Source: Rhodamnia argentea (Eukaryota > Streptophyta > Magnoliopsida > Myrtales > Myrtaceae). Taken from it: a stretch of 64,000 nucleotides of DNA. Position numbers and translations under genes: made by a program. Each line of letters starts with the position of its first letter. The first letter of the stretch is position 1. Of this stretch, positions 48,105 through 60,700 are shown piece after piece. Under the pieces are notes generated by a model. That model saw only the letters and a program-made list of their open reading frames with translations, was not told where the DNA came from and did not search any database. The stretch is from assembly GCF_020921035.1 (NCBI RefSeq), contig NC_063151.1, forward strand, positions 19,536,934 to 19,600,933, written 5' to 3'.

Positions 48105-49454
48105 CTTACTATGATAACATAAAATACATGGATGCATTTGAACCCCCCCAACCAACCCTAATATATATATATATATGCACACTACTTTAAATTTCTAATT
48201 CTCTTTTTTCTTTTAAAAAAAAAAAAAAAAACAACTCTAGGTCGGCCCAATTCGGGCCCGAACTTTGTTTATGCCTCCTAAAAAAGCATTAATACTCGGT
48301 CGGTGCCCGCCGTCATCCAAATTTCATCGAGTTCTAGCCTAGTACACATGGAATAACACGTCGAATCGAATCTTCGTTCGAACACCAATTGAAACTTGAA
48401 AGTTTATGCTTTTTGATGAGACAATAAAAAGTTTGGGCCAAAATTGAGACTCGGCCTTTAACGTGTGTGTGTGTGTTTTTTCGTGAGACAAAAAAGAAAG
48501 TTTGAATCAGGATTGGGAATCGACCTAAACTAAAATAAGCTCAATCTCCCGTGCATTCTCTCAAAATGCACGAAAATGCTCATTTACAATGTACGTCAAA
48601 TGAATCGTAGTATAGTGGACATCTTATTACGCAATTCATGTAAATTCATAATCGCATTATCTTTAGATTCTATTACAATAACACCGAATTTTCATGTGCT
48701 TATTAAGGACCGTTTCATATCTCGCATCCTATGATTCTTCTCCAGCACACTACTAATAGAGGCTCGAGCATAAGGGGTGCAATCAACTCCAATCCAGTTG
48801 ATTGAACCAAAATTATTTCCGCCGTTCACAAAATATCTAGACATAAATTACTGTTGATAAAAAAAATATATTTTTCTTTGACTAATTGTTTAATGCAACA
48901 TAAGAAATTTATCTTAGAAAATTGCATTTCAAATTTCGGATCGGATCTCATTCAATTGAGATAATAAATAAAGACGCTCGAGTATTTTGACGGTTCATTT
49001 CATGTCTCGATATTGAGCCATCAAAACACACATATTGTCATTTGCATCCGAGTCGGTTTGGATATCCGTGGAAACTAACCTGACTGAATCGAGCCATCGA
49101 CACTCCTACGCAAACTAACCGAACGGAACCGATCCATTGACACTCCTACGCGACCACCTGCGGGTATTAGCAGAAATTGACGAAAGCATGAGTAAAGGAA
49201 GTGGGGGTTGGGACCACAGGCCGATCTCAAAGCCCCAATGGCAAAAGAGTAGTGGAACACCAACCAAACCCGTGACCACGGCCGAGACCTTTTTGGCCCC
49301 CAAAAAAATTTGCCATTTTGCCTTCACCCCTCTCCATCTTTTGCTCCTTCCCTTTTGTTTTTAGGTGGGGCCAAATCTAAATATCCTATCAGCCAGCCTC
49401 AGCACGAGAGGAGCAGAACAATCCCAACTCCCTTTCCAGCCCGAGTTTTAATTA
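48105..49454. other. Gene-free interval
   Basis: No gene recognised. There is a TA microsatellite near 48160-48176 and a TG run near 48462-48476. A weak copy of the dispersed MITE family (CACAAAATATCTAGACATAAA) lies at 48780-48905. Confidence 0.5.
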
Positions 49455-49820
49455 GGGTCCATACCACGAAAAATTTCAAATTGATACATCTGTTATAAAT
49501 TTATCTCAAATTATTTTTTTTACCATAAAAAATCCTAAATCGGTACACTTGCGATAAATTTACTCCAAATCGATACACCCGTAACAAATTTACCCTCCAT
49601 TAGTTTTCATTTAATCTGACCGTCAAATTCCCGAGTTGGATGACACATAGCAATTAACGGATCTATCAATTTGAAATTTTTCGTGATATTAACTCAATTT
49701 AACAAAGGACAAATATGTCACAAGTGTACCAATTTGAGATTTTTCATGGACAAAAAAATTAATTTAGAATAAATTTATCACAAATATATAAAATTAAGAT
49801 TTTTTTGTAGTATTTAACCC
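49455..49820. mobile_element. Foldback MITE, 9-bp duplication family
   Basis: The left end GGGTCCATACCACGAAAAAT and the inverted right end GGGTTAAATACTACAAAAAA bound the element. The flanks TTTTAATTA and ATTTAGTTA match 7 of 9. Internal phrases on 'TACACCCGTAACAAATTTACCC' are shared with 34438-34936. Confidence 0.6.
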
Positions 49821-50660
49821 ATTTAGTTAATACGTATAAGCCCGAACGAGGACCCTTTTGAAAGTCAGTTCAATTAATTTAACTCCCAGGCCCAATTTTA
49901 TATACGGCTCTCAATTCTATCTCGCGCGCCACAATCCCGTCCTCGAACCTCGAGCTTTCTTCTTTTCTTGTTTTTTTTTTTTGTTGGTTCTTCTCCTAGA
50001 CGATCTGAAAAGCTCGTGCGAATCGACCTTAAAACAAGAACCAAGGAAACACAAAGCACCCCCCGCCACCCCCTCGGGGCTATAAAACTCAAAAATGATT
50101 TCAAAGCATTAAAAAAAAAAAAAATGAGAAACACTCACAAATTTTTTTTGCATGAGGACAAGAATTGCCAACTAGCACTTAGCCCCATCTTCTTCATGCC
50201 TTACAGCTCACCCGCCCCATCTAACTTTAATTTAAATCTCCTTCCCTTCCGAGTTCAAAACTACCCTTTTCTCAATATTAGATCTTACTCCCATTCCGGA
50301 AACAAATGAACAAACAAACAAACAAATAAATCCGTAGTCAAAGTCAACCATTTCCCTCCAATTTAACCACAGAAGATTTTTTAAAAAATAAATAAAAATT
50401 CCCTCGAAGGAAAAAGGGAAAATTCACTTCACTCAAGCCCCCACACACACGTTGGAAAAAAAAAAAAAAAAGGACAATGAGACTTTGCCTGTTTGACTCG
50501 ACTCCTCCCTCCCTCACGTCTGTACATATAATCCAAAGAGGTTTTAGCAGTAAAAACTTGCTAATATACCCCCTAACAATCGAGCCCCCAAAAAATCGCA
50601 TCAACTATCGTCCCACCAAAACGGACAAAAAAGAGAAACAAAAATCGAAGCAGCCCCGCG

Positions 50661-52462
50661 CTAAAACGACGACGAGGAGTCCACGGCCTGGCACAGCTCC
50701 TTCCTCATCCGCTGCGTGAAGAGCCTGCACGCGTCCATGCTCAGGTCCACCGCCGCCGCCAGCGCCACGAACGCCGCCGCGTCCTCCGTGCACCCCACCT
50801 GCTGCACGCTCACCTCCACCGTCGGCTTGCTGCACTTCCCCTCCCCCTCCACCCCTGCCCCCATCACGAACCCCCTGTACATGCAGTACGGCCACAGCCC
50901 GTTCCCGAAGTCCCCGCTGCTCCGCGGGCTGCACCCCGGCGACCCCGCGCTCCCCGTCGTCGCCAGGTCGATCAGGAACTTGCCCCCGCTCTTGGAGCTC
51001 AGGGTCGACTCCGAGACGACCACGCCGGCGCCCGACGAGTCCGGGATGATCTCGAAGCGGCAGCCGAGGCTGTCCGAGGCCCCCCGCTCGCGCCAGGCCT
51101 CCAGTCGGCCCCAGGGCTTCCACGTGCCATCGCCCGGGCGGAGGATGAGCCACGAGCCGGGGTTGGAGCGGCTGACCCGGTCGGTGCCGGGGGAGGCGAC
51201 GAAGGGCGTGACCATGGAGGCGGTGGCCACGGGGGAGCCGGAGAGGTCGTGGACGGTTATGGACCAGCCTTTGCGTTCTTTGACGGGTCTCTCTCGCCCG
51301 CTGCCGAACGAGCTCAACCAGCTCCTCGAGCAGCTCGACGACTCCAATGGAAGTGATCTGCGCGCGTCAAACAATAATCCAGCGCTTGAGCAAAAAAAAT
51401 CACTCGACTAGCTTAATAATACTATAATAGTAACCAGAATACTTTCCAAAGGGAGACAAAAGGCATTGTAGCAGCAGACAGGGACGGACATAGTTATAAG
51501 CAAAGTGAGAAGGAAGTCTTCAATGGCGGATCTAAATCTCCACTTTCGTAATGGATTAAAACCCTCTATCTACAATACAGCCGCTTCCTTCAGAGTTGTG
51601 TTTCTTGAAGAAGAGTAAAGCGATGAACACAGTGACTAAGCCTAAAAGCATTCGTATAGTGATTGATGATGCCGACGGCTTTACTCAACTCGGAACTGTT
51701 CAAAATTTGAGTGCAGCAGTAGCACAGACGCTAAAAGGTGAAATTCGCAAAAAGAAAAAAGAAAGCGAGGGACACAGAGACTAAACCCTAGGAGGGAGGG
51801 AGGGAGGGAGGAAGTGACCTCGATCGCTGAGCGTGGTGGTCGCCATTGTGGGACCTGAAGCTGAACTTGCAGGTGAAGACAGGTTGCCTGATGTTGCCCT
51901 GTATTTGGAACACCTGAGGGCTGCACTCGGGCTCTCCGTCGAACTGGAAGACGAAGCGAGGGTCGGGCTCCGCCCTCACGTTCAAGTGGAACTGAGCCGA
52001 CGACGAGGACCCCTTGGTCTCCTTGCCGACGTTGATCCACCCGCAGTGGAAGACGCAGGGCCTGGACTCGGCCCCGGCGAGGTCCAGAGGCACGGAGACC
52101 CTGCCGAGCAGCCTCCCGGAGCTCACCCCGCAGGTGGCCCCACGCCGGCCCGTGTAGACGGAGACCTTGAGGCAGACCTTGCCGGAGAAGATGGACTTGC
52201 CGGCGAGCCTGTCGAGGTCGGACTTGCTGAGGTGGAAGGTGGCGCCGCCGCCTCCGCCTCCTCCGCCGTCGGGGGGGTGGGAGGCGTCGGGGGGGAGGTA
52301 GGGGACGAGGGCGGCCTGGAGGGGGAAGGACTTGAGCTTGATGTTGCAGAAGCAGGGGGAGGAGGAGGGGTGGACGGCGGAGCGGGCGGGCTTGGGGGCG
52401 AGGGGGATGATCTTGAGGGCGAGGTTGGAGACGGTGAGGCGGACGAAGGGGCAAGGATCCAT
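50661..52462 (-). CDS. DUF1005 family protein
   Basis: Plant-specific protein family of unknown biochemical function. Minus-strand exons are 51819-52462 and 50661-51357, giving 446 aa with closed phase. The N-terminus MDPCPFVRLTVSNLALK and the block SSSPCFCNIKLKSFPLQ are the family signature. Also seen are a Gly run at about 67-74, the GRVSVPLDL segment, the VFTCKFSF block, GWSITVHDLSGSPVA and the GFVMGAGVEGEGKCSKPTVE region. The intron (461 bp) has donor GTCACT and acceptor GCGCAG; the reading frame runs briefly into the intron and by chance repeats RSLPPS-like codons. Codons are strongly G/C-ending, unlike the AT-rich surroundings, so long antisense frames appear on the plus strand. The leader and upstream DNA carry several CT/GA tracts. 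Confidence 0.93.
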
Positions 52463-52549
52463 GGGGAGGGGTGGGTTGAAAGGGTCAGGCGGAGGAGGAG
52501 GAGAGGAGAGGAGGAGGGAATGGCATTTGCTTGCTAGTAAGTAATGTCG

Positions 52550-52621
52550 TCTTCTTCTTCTTCTTCTTCTCTCTCTCTCTCCAGCGGGTGGGGTTAGGGG
52601 GTCGGGTTTTCTCTAACTAAC

Positions 52622-52656
<35 letters not shown>

Positions 52657-52857
52657 TTGTTGTTGTTGTAGTTGCAGTAGTACTGCTGGAGAACAGCTGG
52701 ATACAGGCTGGAGCTGAGCCAGCGTGACGGTATCTCACTCTCTCTCTCTCTCTCTCTCTCCTACCTGATCACAGAGAGAGAGAGAGAGAGAGCGTGAGCC
52801 TTTTCACCTTTCTTTTTCCCTTCTTCTCTTTTTTTCAAATTTCTAATATATGAATGG

Positions 52858-52901
<44 letters not shown>
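52550..52901. repeat. Cluster of CT/GA microsatellites upstream of the DUF1005 gene
   Basis: Tracts read on the plus strand: CTT/CT at 52550-52582, GA at 52626-52652, CT at 52735-52760, GA at 52773-52792 and CT at 52862-52901. The CT and GA tracts at 52735-52792 are separated by only 12 bases and are perfectly complementary, so they could form a hairpin. All lie 90-440 bases before the ATG at 52462 and probably overlap the leader and core promoter. Confidence 0.9.
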
Positions 52902-52905
<4 letters not shown>

Positions 52906-52909
52906 ATTA

Positions 52910-54401
52910 TTATTTTTTTTTTAACGCATCGTGCTTTTGTATAGTTTTTAGCGAGATTTTATTTGCAAATTCTCTTTATTTATTTATTTATTTATTTTTC
53001 AATTTTTTGTTTTTTGGTTTGAGGATTTGGAGTGGCACACGTGGATCGGGCAAGGGCGCACGTGGGAATGGTGGGCTGGGATCCCCCCCGCCGAAGGAAA
53101 CGTTGTCATGCGCGGAATTCCATTTTTTCGGAAGACTGCTGCTTATCGAAAATAAGTTGTCTTTATTTCATTGACGTTAGCATGGCGCAGGGCGATTCAC
53201 ATGAGATCCGATCCGATCCGATCCGATGTAGATCCAACTTTCTATTCGCTCGTGAGATCCGAAACGGTCCAAAGGACTCCACGGCTTCATATTTGAGATT
53301 TGTCATTATCATATCGGAAAATTAATACAATCTTCGTGTTTTGTTTTTATTTTTAAATTTTTCCACATTGCTAGATAAGGGTCGCGCCAAATCCATTTCG
53401 AACAAACGGGGGTAGAGGATGACGAAGATTCCAAATAACATTTTTACTTACAAAATCTCAATACCCGCTAATCGGAGAATGCATCTCGGTCGGATCGCGG
53501 GTTCACGAGACGTCTATAAATAAAAAAAGAAGAAAGAAAAAATCTACGTATGTATATCGATACATGATGAAATCGTAACCTTCGTCACCGGTACACAGTA
53601 GTTTATGATGAATTATACTTTTGCCCCCCAGAATTTGTAACTTATTACAAATCGCCCCCGGACTTTTCGATCTTTATAATGCGCCCCACTCGAGTCTTGC
53701 CATCGATTGGAATGTCCCCCCCCGGCATTGGTTCCGGCCATATCTTTTAACGGAGCTCTGGCCGCGCGCGTGCTTGTCCCGTGACTGATTAGCTCCTCCT
53801 GTGGTGGGCGAATGCGTCCAACGATAATAGTTACTTTGCAATTTGCATATTTCCCCTCGGGTTTTGCCATCTAGTGCGAGTTGCTCCTTGACCTTTTCCG
53901 GTTTTTGTTTCCGCGGTTTCCCTTCTAATGTCTTGAAATCGATTGCAATGTCTGATCCCCTTGGTGCTTTATCTTCGGGCAATGTTCGTAACAAGGCCTA
54001 CCCTATGGATGATTTTTCGGATCGAGCTCGTACTTTTAATGACAAATTGACCGAATAGCCAACTCAGTTGTTCAATTTGGATGGATGGCCTCGAAACTTT
54101 GCCCTAACCCTCGAAGGTGCCGTTTAATCTTACCAAAACTTGTATATCCTTTTCGAAAAATGACCTCTTAGACCTTATAGTATAGGGTAAGACATGTAAT
54201 ACAAGACACGGTACAATCCCTGGAAAGTATCAGCACAAATAAACTTGCTTACTTTCTAAGCCAATTTTGCTTGTTAAATGAAAAAGTACGAAGCTCGAAT
54301 GTTAACATATAGTTTTCAAGGAACACATTAATGCGAGCACCATCAAATGATGATATAGTGTGACATTGTGCTAACTTTTGTTACTTAAAATACCAAATCA
54401 T
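52910..54401. other. Gene-free interval
   Basis: No gene recognised. The stretch 53610-54060 is moderately GC-rich, with frames on both strands that carry no family motif. A GATCC repeat (ATCCGATCCGATCCGATCCG) lies at 53204-53225. Confidence 0.5.
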
Positions 54402-54410
54402 TGTAAATAA

Positions 54411-55297
54411 AGGATAATTGCATTCGGAGCTCTAAAACTTGTTGCGAAGGTATAATTGAATTTTAGAACTTAAAAAAAAAATGCAATCGAGTCCTAAAAT
54501 TTGTCAAATTGATGCAATTGATTCCTTCTGTCAACTCTGTCCAATTAGACCGACGAAAAATGCCGATGTGGTTTTTTTCTTTTTCCTTATTTTCGCTCTC
54601 CCATTTGTCTTGTACTTAATATTTTCTCTTTACTACGTGGCATTGACCTTACCAAAACATGAAATATAGGACTAGAACGACATTGTTTTGGCCTAAATTC
54701 TAACTTTTTAACCAAAATATTAATTAAATTAGATTAAAAAAATTAAAAGAGGTATTTGTTTTAAGAAAAAACACAAAAAAAAAAAGGGAAAGGGCAGCAA
54801 GCCCTCGTTGCCACCGCTGGAAAGGGCCAACGGGGATTGCTAGCGAGCATTGGGGTCCTCATCGCGGTTTGGCCAAGGGTCGCCAGCCCTCATCGAGCCC
54901 CCATCGGCCCTTTCTAGCAATAATGGGCCAATGACAACGAGGGCCCGTTGCCCTTGCCTTTTTTTTCCCCATTTTCTGGTTTTTTTTAAAATTACCTTCT
55001 TTGCATTCTTAATACTATTTACACGAGATTTTTGTTTAATATTTTAGGATTTAGGCCAAAACGATATCGTTTTAGTCTAATATTTCATGTTTTAGTAAGG
55101 TAAACGTCACGGAAGAGCAAAAAATATTTAAAAGAGTGACATAAACATCTTCCATTAATGTAATTGGATGGAGCTAATGAAGGACTCGATTGAACCAATT
55201 CGACAAGTTTTTTTGAGACCTAATTGCACATTTTATAAATTTTAGGATTTAATTGCACTTTCGTAACAAGTTTTATGACTTTCAATACACCTATCCT
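54411..55297. mobile_element. MULE-like foldback element with 9-bp target duplication
   Basis: The termini AGGATAATTGCATTCGGAG and, inverted, AGGATAGGTGTATTGAAAG bound 887 bp. The arms contain paired phrases on AAAACTTGTTGCGAAGG and TTTCGTAACAAGTTTT. The flanks TGTAAATAA (54402-54410) and CGTAAATAA (55298-55306) match 8 of 9. The core 54785-54960 is GC-rich (AGCAAGCCCTCGTTGCC type). A frame at 54850-55047 is not credible as a gene. Confidence 0.75.
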
Positions 55298-55309
55298 CGT
55301 AAATAATTT

Positions 55310-56755
55310 GCTTCCAAGAGTCCTTGTGTTGGCGAAATGTTCTCAAAAGAAATGATCTATAGTCTCTATAACTAAATAAAAAATAAAATAAATATCCAGA
55401 GGGATATGGAGGAGCGGTCTACCATGTGCTAACTGGTAGCCACTGATAGACGCTCCGCCACAGCACCATGAACCCCGCTTTACCTAGCCTAAGTCGATCC
55501 CCGATGGAGATTAGATCCAAAGATTAGTCGCGATCAACATTAATTAAGTTAGCTTTGAAACTCTTTTCAATACTTTGGGTGGAACGTCGAAAAGAGTCGA
55601 AAAGTTTGGGTGGGGCAACGTGCCGCTTATGCCCTCCTCAAGAGGGCAAATTAGTCACGTGGCAAACACACGACCACGGCTCTTATCTGGAAAATGATCG
55701 GGATTGACGGCATAGGGTCACATTGCGATCGGTTTCAAGACTTCAGGGGAGATGCTGCACGAAATGACAAAGTCAATGTGCATACCGTCGTTTATAAGCA
55801 AAATCATTTCCCAGCTCTGCGTGCTTAAGTTAAGATCAGGGGCGAGCACGATGGGGGGCGAACAAGTTCAACGGCAGCATCGCAATGCCGATTTCAAAAA
55901 ATTACGACAACTCGTAACCTTAACCGAAAACCACGCATCCCAGTTTTAACCCGAAAAGAAGTAACTTTTTAACATCACGGAAGAAAATCTTCAAATTTCA
56001 CGTGGCAAGAATGCCCCGATTTACTCGTGAAGCAAAGAGTGGATGTTAAGGATTGAAGGGATTGCCATGGCCGGTTAGCAGGTGTAGGCGTTGTAGAAAG
56101 TGTATCTTTGCTCCGAGGTCCATTGAAGGATGGAGAGCTGATGCTCGTGCTGGTCCAATGCGGTGTTTGATTGTCCAGATGCTATACAGAAGCCATTGGG
56201 ACCCATCTCCATTAGCTGGGTAGGAGGAGTTAAAGTGGGCTTTGAACAACTGGGAAGTAACGTTGCGAATTCGCGTGCTTCGATTTATGTGACCTCCGTT
56301 TAAGAACGTCGATCGAGATTACCGCCTCCAGCCTCCAATTACATCCGACCTCATCGCAAGTTTCAACAAACCCAATAGGAAGATCGACGAAGGGAAGAGG
56401 CGTTCAAAAAAGTAGCCAAAAACTACCGGCCTGAAAGTTCCTTACTGTTAGGCAATGCCCGATAGAATATGGAGAACCACACGTGCACAATCAAGAAATG
56501 TTCGACGGGAGGGGTAGCACATTTCCTGGTAAGATATGGGCCGATAGCGCAGAATGGGATAATATCTATGCTTTAGGCTATTCCTACAATCACTGGAGGG
56601 GCCGGCCTAACCGCTCCCTTCCATTATGGATAGCAATAGTATGGCCGATCATTGTAGGTATAATAATAGATGCCAGAGACCAAGTTCTTATTATTTCTTT
56701 TTCCGCCTTTGTGTTAACCTTCTCAGTTTTTCTTAATAAATGATTCGCTACAAAA
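55310..56755. other. Interval without a supported gene
   Basis: Two stretches look faintly coding: minus strand 56053-56260, and plus strand 56483-56743, which has a hydrophobic tail. I recognise neither. The second directly abuts the mitochondrial rRNA-like piece, so it may also be organelle-derived. Confidence 0.35.
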
Positions 56756-56857
56756 GCCCTTCTTCACTCATGCGATACTGCTGGATCGGGCTTTCGCCCA
56801 TTGTCCAAGATTCCCCACCGCTGCCCACCGTGGGAGTCCGGGCGGTGTCTCAGTCCC
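56756..56857 (-). pseudogene. Fragment of mitochondrial-type small-subunit rRNA (rrn18)
   Basis: Read on the minus strand, the segment runs from GGGACTGAGACAC through GACTCCCACGG, GCAGCGGTGGGGAATCTTGG and ACAATGGGCGAAAGCCCGAT to GTGAAGAAGGGC. This is the universally conserved 16S region around position 315-425 of E. coli. GAATCTTGGACAATGGGCG and CCCGATCCAGCA fit plant mitochondrial rrn18 better than the plastid gene. Only about 100 bases are present and both flanks diverge abruptly, so it is a nuclear insertion of organelle DNA, not a working rRNA. Confidence 0.75.
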
Positions 56858-57782
56858 AAATGAAGTCCCATATGAAGCGCATATGGATGGGGTGGATCAT
56901 GAAGCCAACGGACTCGGAATTCGCACGCATCATCAAACATTCTCACTACTGCTTATGCAAGTATTCAGAGTAAAAGATGGACAAGCCATGCGCATAATCT
57001 AGTCAGTGCCATCGTAACTATCTGTGCCCTTCCACTTCCAGCATCTATCCGAAGTGAAGATGCAACGAGGCCAAACCACAAGCACCCAAAAGACGAAAAG
57101 TAGTCCGGCACTACCTATTACAGCAACTGACACGTGCTCACACAACGTGTTGCGACAGCTGAACAGGACGAGCATGCAAGTCTCGTTGCTCTTACTTCCA
57201 CATTGCCTCTCAGTCATCCGTCACAACTTCGTTTCCATCTAAGCTGGATATAAAATTCATTCAAGATAAACACCCATGGCAAACATGGACGATCTATAAA
57301 GGTGACGATGATTACCCATCTAACAGAGAAGTCAAATGATATCCACTCCCCTCCTGGCCAAAAATTAACACCTACTTGAAAATTAACACCGAAGGAAGAA
57401 CCCCACATAGATGAAGAGTTAATTCAGCTTGCCGAATATTAACGACCAGTGATAATCTTGACAAGACGTATCCATTGGACACTAGTTAAAAGAGAGAAAA
57501 AGAACCAACTTTTTATTCATTTTCAGAGTTGAGAATGCCATTCAAGCACTGCAACAGTTAAGTTACATGAATGAAAACTGTGTACATGATGAATTGTCCT
57601 GCGCCAGCCAGTCAGTAATTACAGAAGCTGAAGGTCCGCATCTTTCACTTTCACATGTATCCTCCCCCAACCGCTGGCACAGATCGCTACACGAGGCCTC
57701 TGTACAAGGAGGTGACTATAGCATAGATCTGGTGCGCAAAAGCATATTCTTCGTCATCATCTGAGGTAAAATTCTAATTAGA

Positions 57783-60700
57783 CTAAGAGCCAGATCTTTT
57801 CCGGTACTTGCCCTGTGCCAAGCTCAAGAGGAAGTCTGTGAAAATATGCTCATATTCCGGCATTTTCCCATACCCTGCAATAGCATAGGAATCTATTTAA
57901 TAACCCAAATCAAACCACAAAAGAGAGTAGTAAAGCAATGTGCACGATGAAAATTCCTGATGCCAATGCAGCATTCTCAGTCTTCTCTCTCCAAAGCAAC
58001 TAAGAGAAATTGCACAAAGCCATTTGCAAACAAAAGTTGTTTGGTTACATGGAAGCTCATGCAAAGGCAACCAAAATAAAACAAGAGCCCATGATTCAAA
58101 ATGCATCGGAATAGCCAATACCGAGGTGCCACGCACATAAGGACTTCCATTTCACATGAAGCATGAAAAACCCATCTGCCAACAAGTCCCTATAGAAGTT
58201 CCTTGCACAACTTGGTTTTGGTACAGTACACTTAATCCAGTGGCAAAAGTGAATGTCTTTTATCCTATCAGGGCTTCCTCAGGTTATAAGACAGGGACCT
58301 ACTATTGCTATAGGAGCTTATTCGGAGCAAGAAGAACGGAGTAGTCTGCGTGACTTGCCTGGAAAATAGTTGATGTCAATGACATAATAATGATCTCTGG
58401 TTCCATGTTCTCGGATAATATCCAAGTTGAACAGCCGAAGACCCTACACATGTATGAAAGAAGAAAAAAGATTAGTCTTTTGTATTTCTTTAGGCACCAA
58501 GAGGTGTACCCAAATACAGGAATAGAAATTGGGATAAAACAGTTGATTACCAGGCGACGGCGAAGTTCTTTTGCAAATCTCTCGAGCAAAGGTCTTGGAG
58601 GAAGTTCTGCAAGGCCAAAACTGAGGTTATGCAAGGAAATTCAGTGGACACAAACCATGTCTTCTTCTTGTTTTTTTTTTTGGGCGGAAAACCACGTCTT
58701 GTTTAAATGTTAAGATATCAACCAAGCTCAGCAAAATAATTAATCTGAAGAGTGCAATCACAAACTGCATAAATCAACTCCACCAGAACAAAGGGAAATG
58801 AACCACAAGACAATTAAGTTGAGCCTCACTCCCCATGATTTCGAAGAGCAAGAGACCACGCAAGTCAATCGTGAAATTGTTATTCCGACTTATTAACCCA
58901 TTCCCGCCTCATGTCATTCCGCTGACTAAAGGAGAACACCAACCTGCGACACTAGGGTCCAAATCAGCATCGTCTGCAGAAGCTGCAGCACAAGAAACCC
59001 TTGGAAAAGGGAATACCCCAGCACTTTTTGACAGCTCCTTCCTACTCACATTGGGCAAAGAGAACCGTCTCACAACCTTTATGGCTTCCCCAACAATGTA
59101 TACCTTGAACATAACACCACCTGCAGAGGAGATGATTCTGCCACATAAGTATCATCATAGACTTTGCAGTAACCACCACAAAAGAACCACAGGTTATCAT
59201 ACAGCTCACAAGCACATACCATGATTGACAAACTCCTGAAGCACAAGGGGAGGTTCTAGTTTTTGGAGAGAGTATCTATCATAAGCAAGTGATAATTCAT
59301 GGGATTTCGCACTTCCATCAGCCACCAGTGGTTTTGCAACTGAACAAGAGAAACAAATTCAGAAAATTCCCTAGCAAAAGACCAACTCCTTGCAGTTTCT
59401 TAAAATCGACAATATCAAAGGAAAATCTTTGATGGGAATGTAACATGGTCAAACATTGTCAGACAACGTTGACATTCAATAGATCATATACTGTAAGAAG
59501 AATGATAGGTATCGTAAATACTGTAAGAAGAATTATAAGTATTGAAAATTCCGATCATTTATAATGGAGTACACTATAAATCTTTGTTTGACAAGGTAGG
59601 AAGTACCAAGAGGAAGCCTCAGCCCAGCTCTATTAACAGCATCAGGGATTGATGAAGCATCTCTTTTAACAACCAGCTGCCTAGGCACACCAACCTTGCC
59701 TACATTTAGACAGAGATATTGGTCAGCACCGTAAAGTACCCACAAGAAACCACCTTCAAGAAACATTCGTCCACGATTTTTTAACAACTTGAAAAACAAA
59801 ATAATAGTACCATATGAATCAGAAAAATTCATATCAGCAACTTCTTGAAGCATATACTGGCGATTATGCAAGTGTTGTATGGCATCTGGAGGATCAAGTA
59901 CAGTGACTTCGGGGTGTGATTGCCTGTAATCCTGCAATTTAGATGTACATTGTGAGAATACAATTATGAATTTCACAACAAACGACAGAAACACACGGTG
60001 GCAAAGCAATGCACCTCAATAAGTCAAATAAGTGAAGAGAAAGGATAATGGTACATTCACCAAAACCTTTAAAAGAAAGTGACACCTGTCTGAGCTAGTC
60101 ATTCACAATTTTACCATTACTATTATGTCAGAAAATTCAAACACCTTCTCCCATTATGGGACCACATGAAGTCCCCCACTTTTTCACCAAATTTGAGCCT
60201 GATTCAGTACTCCACACAAATGCTCCATTCTAACAAAAAGTAGTACATGGTCATTTCTCAGAGCACAAGCATAAAATTGGAGATAGTTGACCAGAATAAT
60301 TGGCAAATCTGACATGCATAGATCACAATTCGGGTGTTAACCTCTAGAGAACTATTTTTTTAAAATGCGACTTGATGCATCCATGCGCTATAAAGGTATC
60401 TCACAAACCCGATGAACCCAGAGACATGTCATATCAAACAGCACACGTAGATTGAAAAAAAAAATTGAGAATTTGAACTTTGTATCCTACAAAATAGAGA
60501 TGCTTCGAAACTAGGATGATCTACATTGCAAGAGGTAACACAATCAAATATCAAGCAGCAGCATTAAAGGGCAACATTCCTTGATTAGGCTCCATCATCT
60601 CAATCAGAAGTAAATCAAGCATATCCGGGTGGATGTTGAACGTGTTGGAGCTACCCTATTTTTGCTTATCCATGGGCAGTTTCCTAAAAATTTTGGCGAT

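Noticed and set aside
51833..52537. Long plus-strand frame (234 codons) opposite DUF1005 exon 1, and another at 50716-51411 opposite exon 2
   Set aside because: They are mirror frames of strongly GC-ending codons on the coding strand; the minus-strand frames carry the family motifs.
56999..57217. Minus-strand 72-codon frame with a hydrophobic stretch
   Set aside because: Single frame without motifs or splice context linking it to a gene; it could be 3' flank of ITPK or random.
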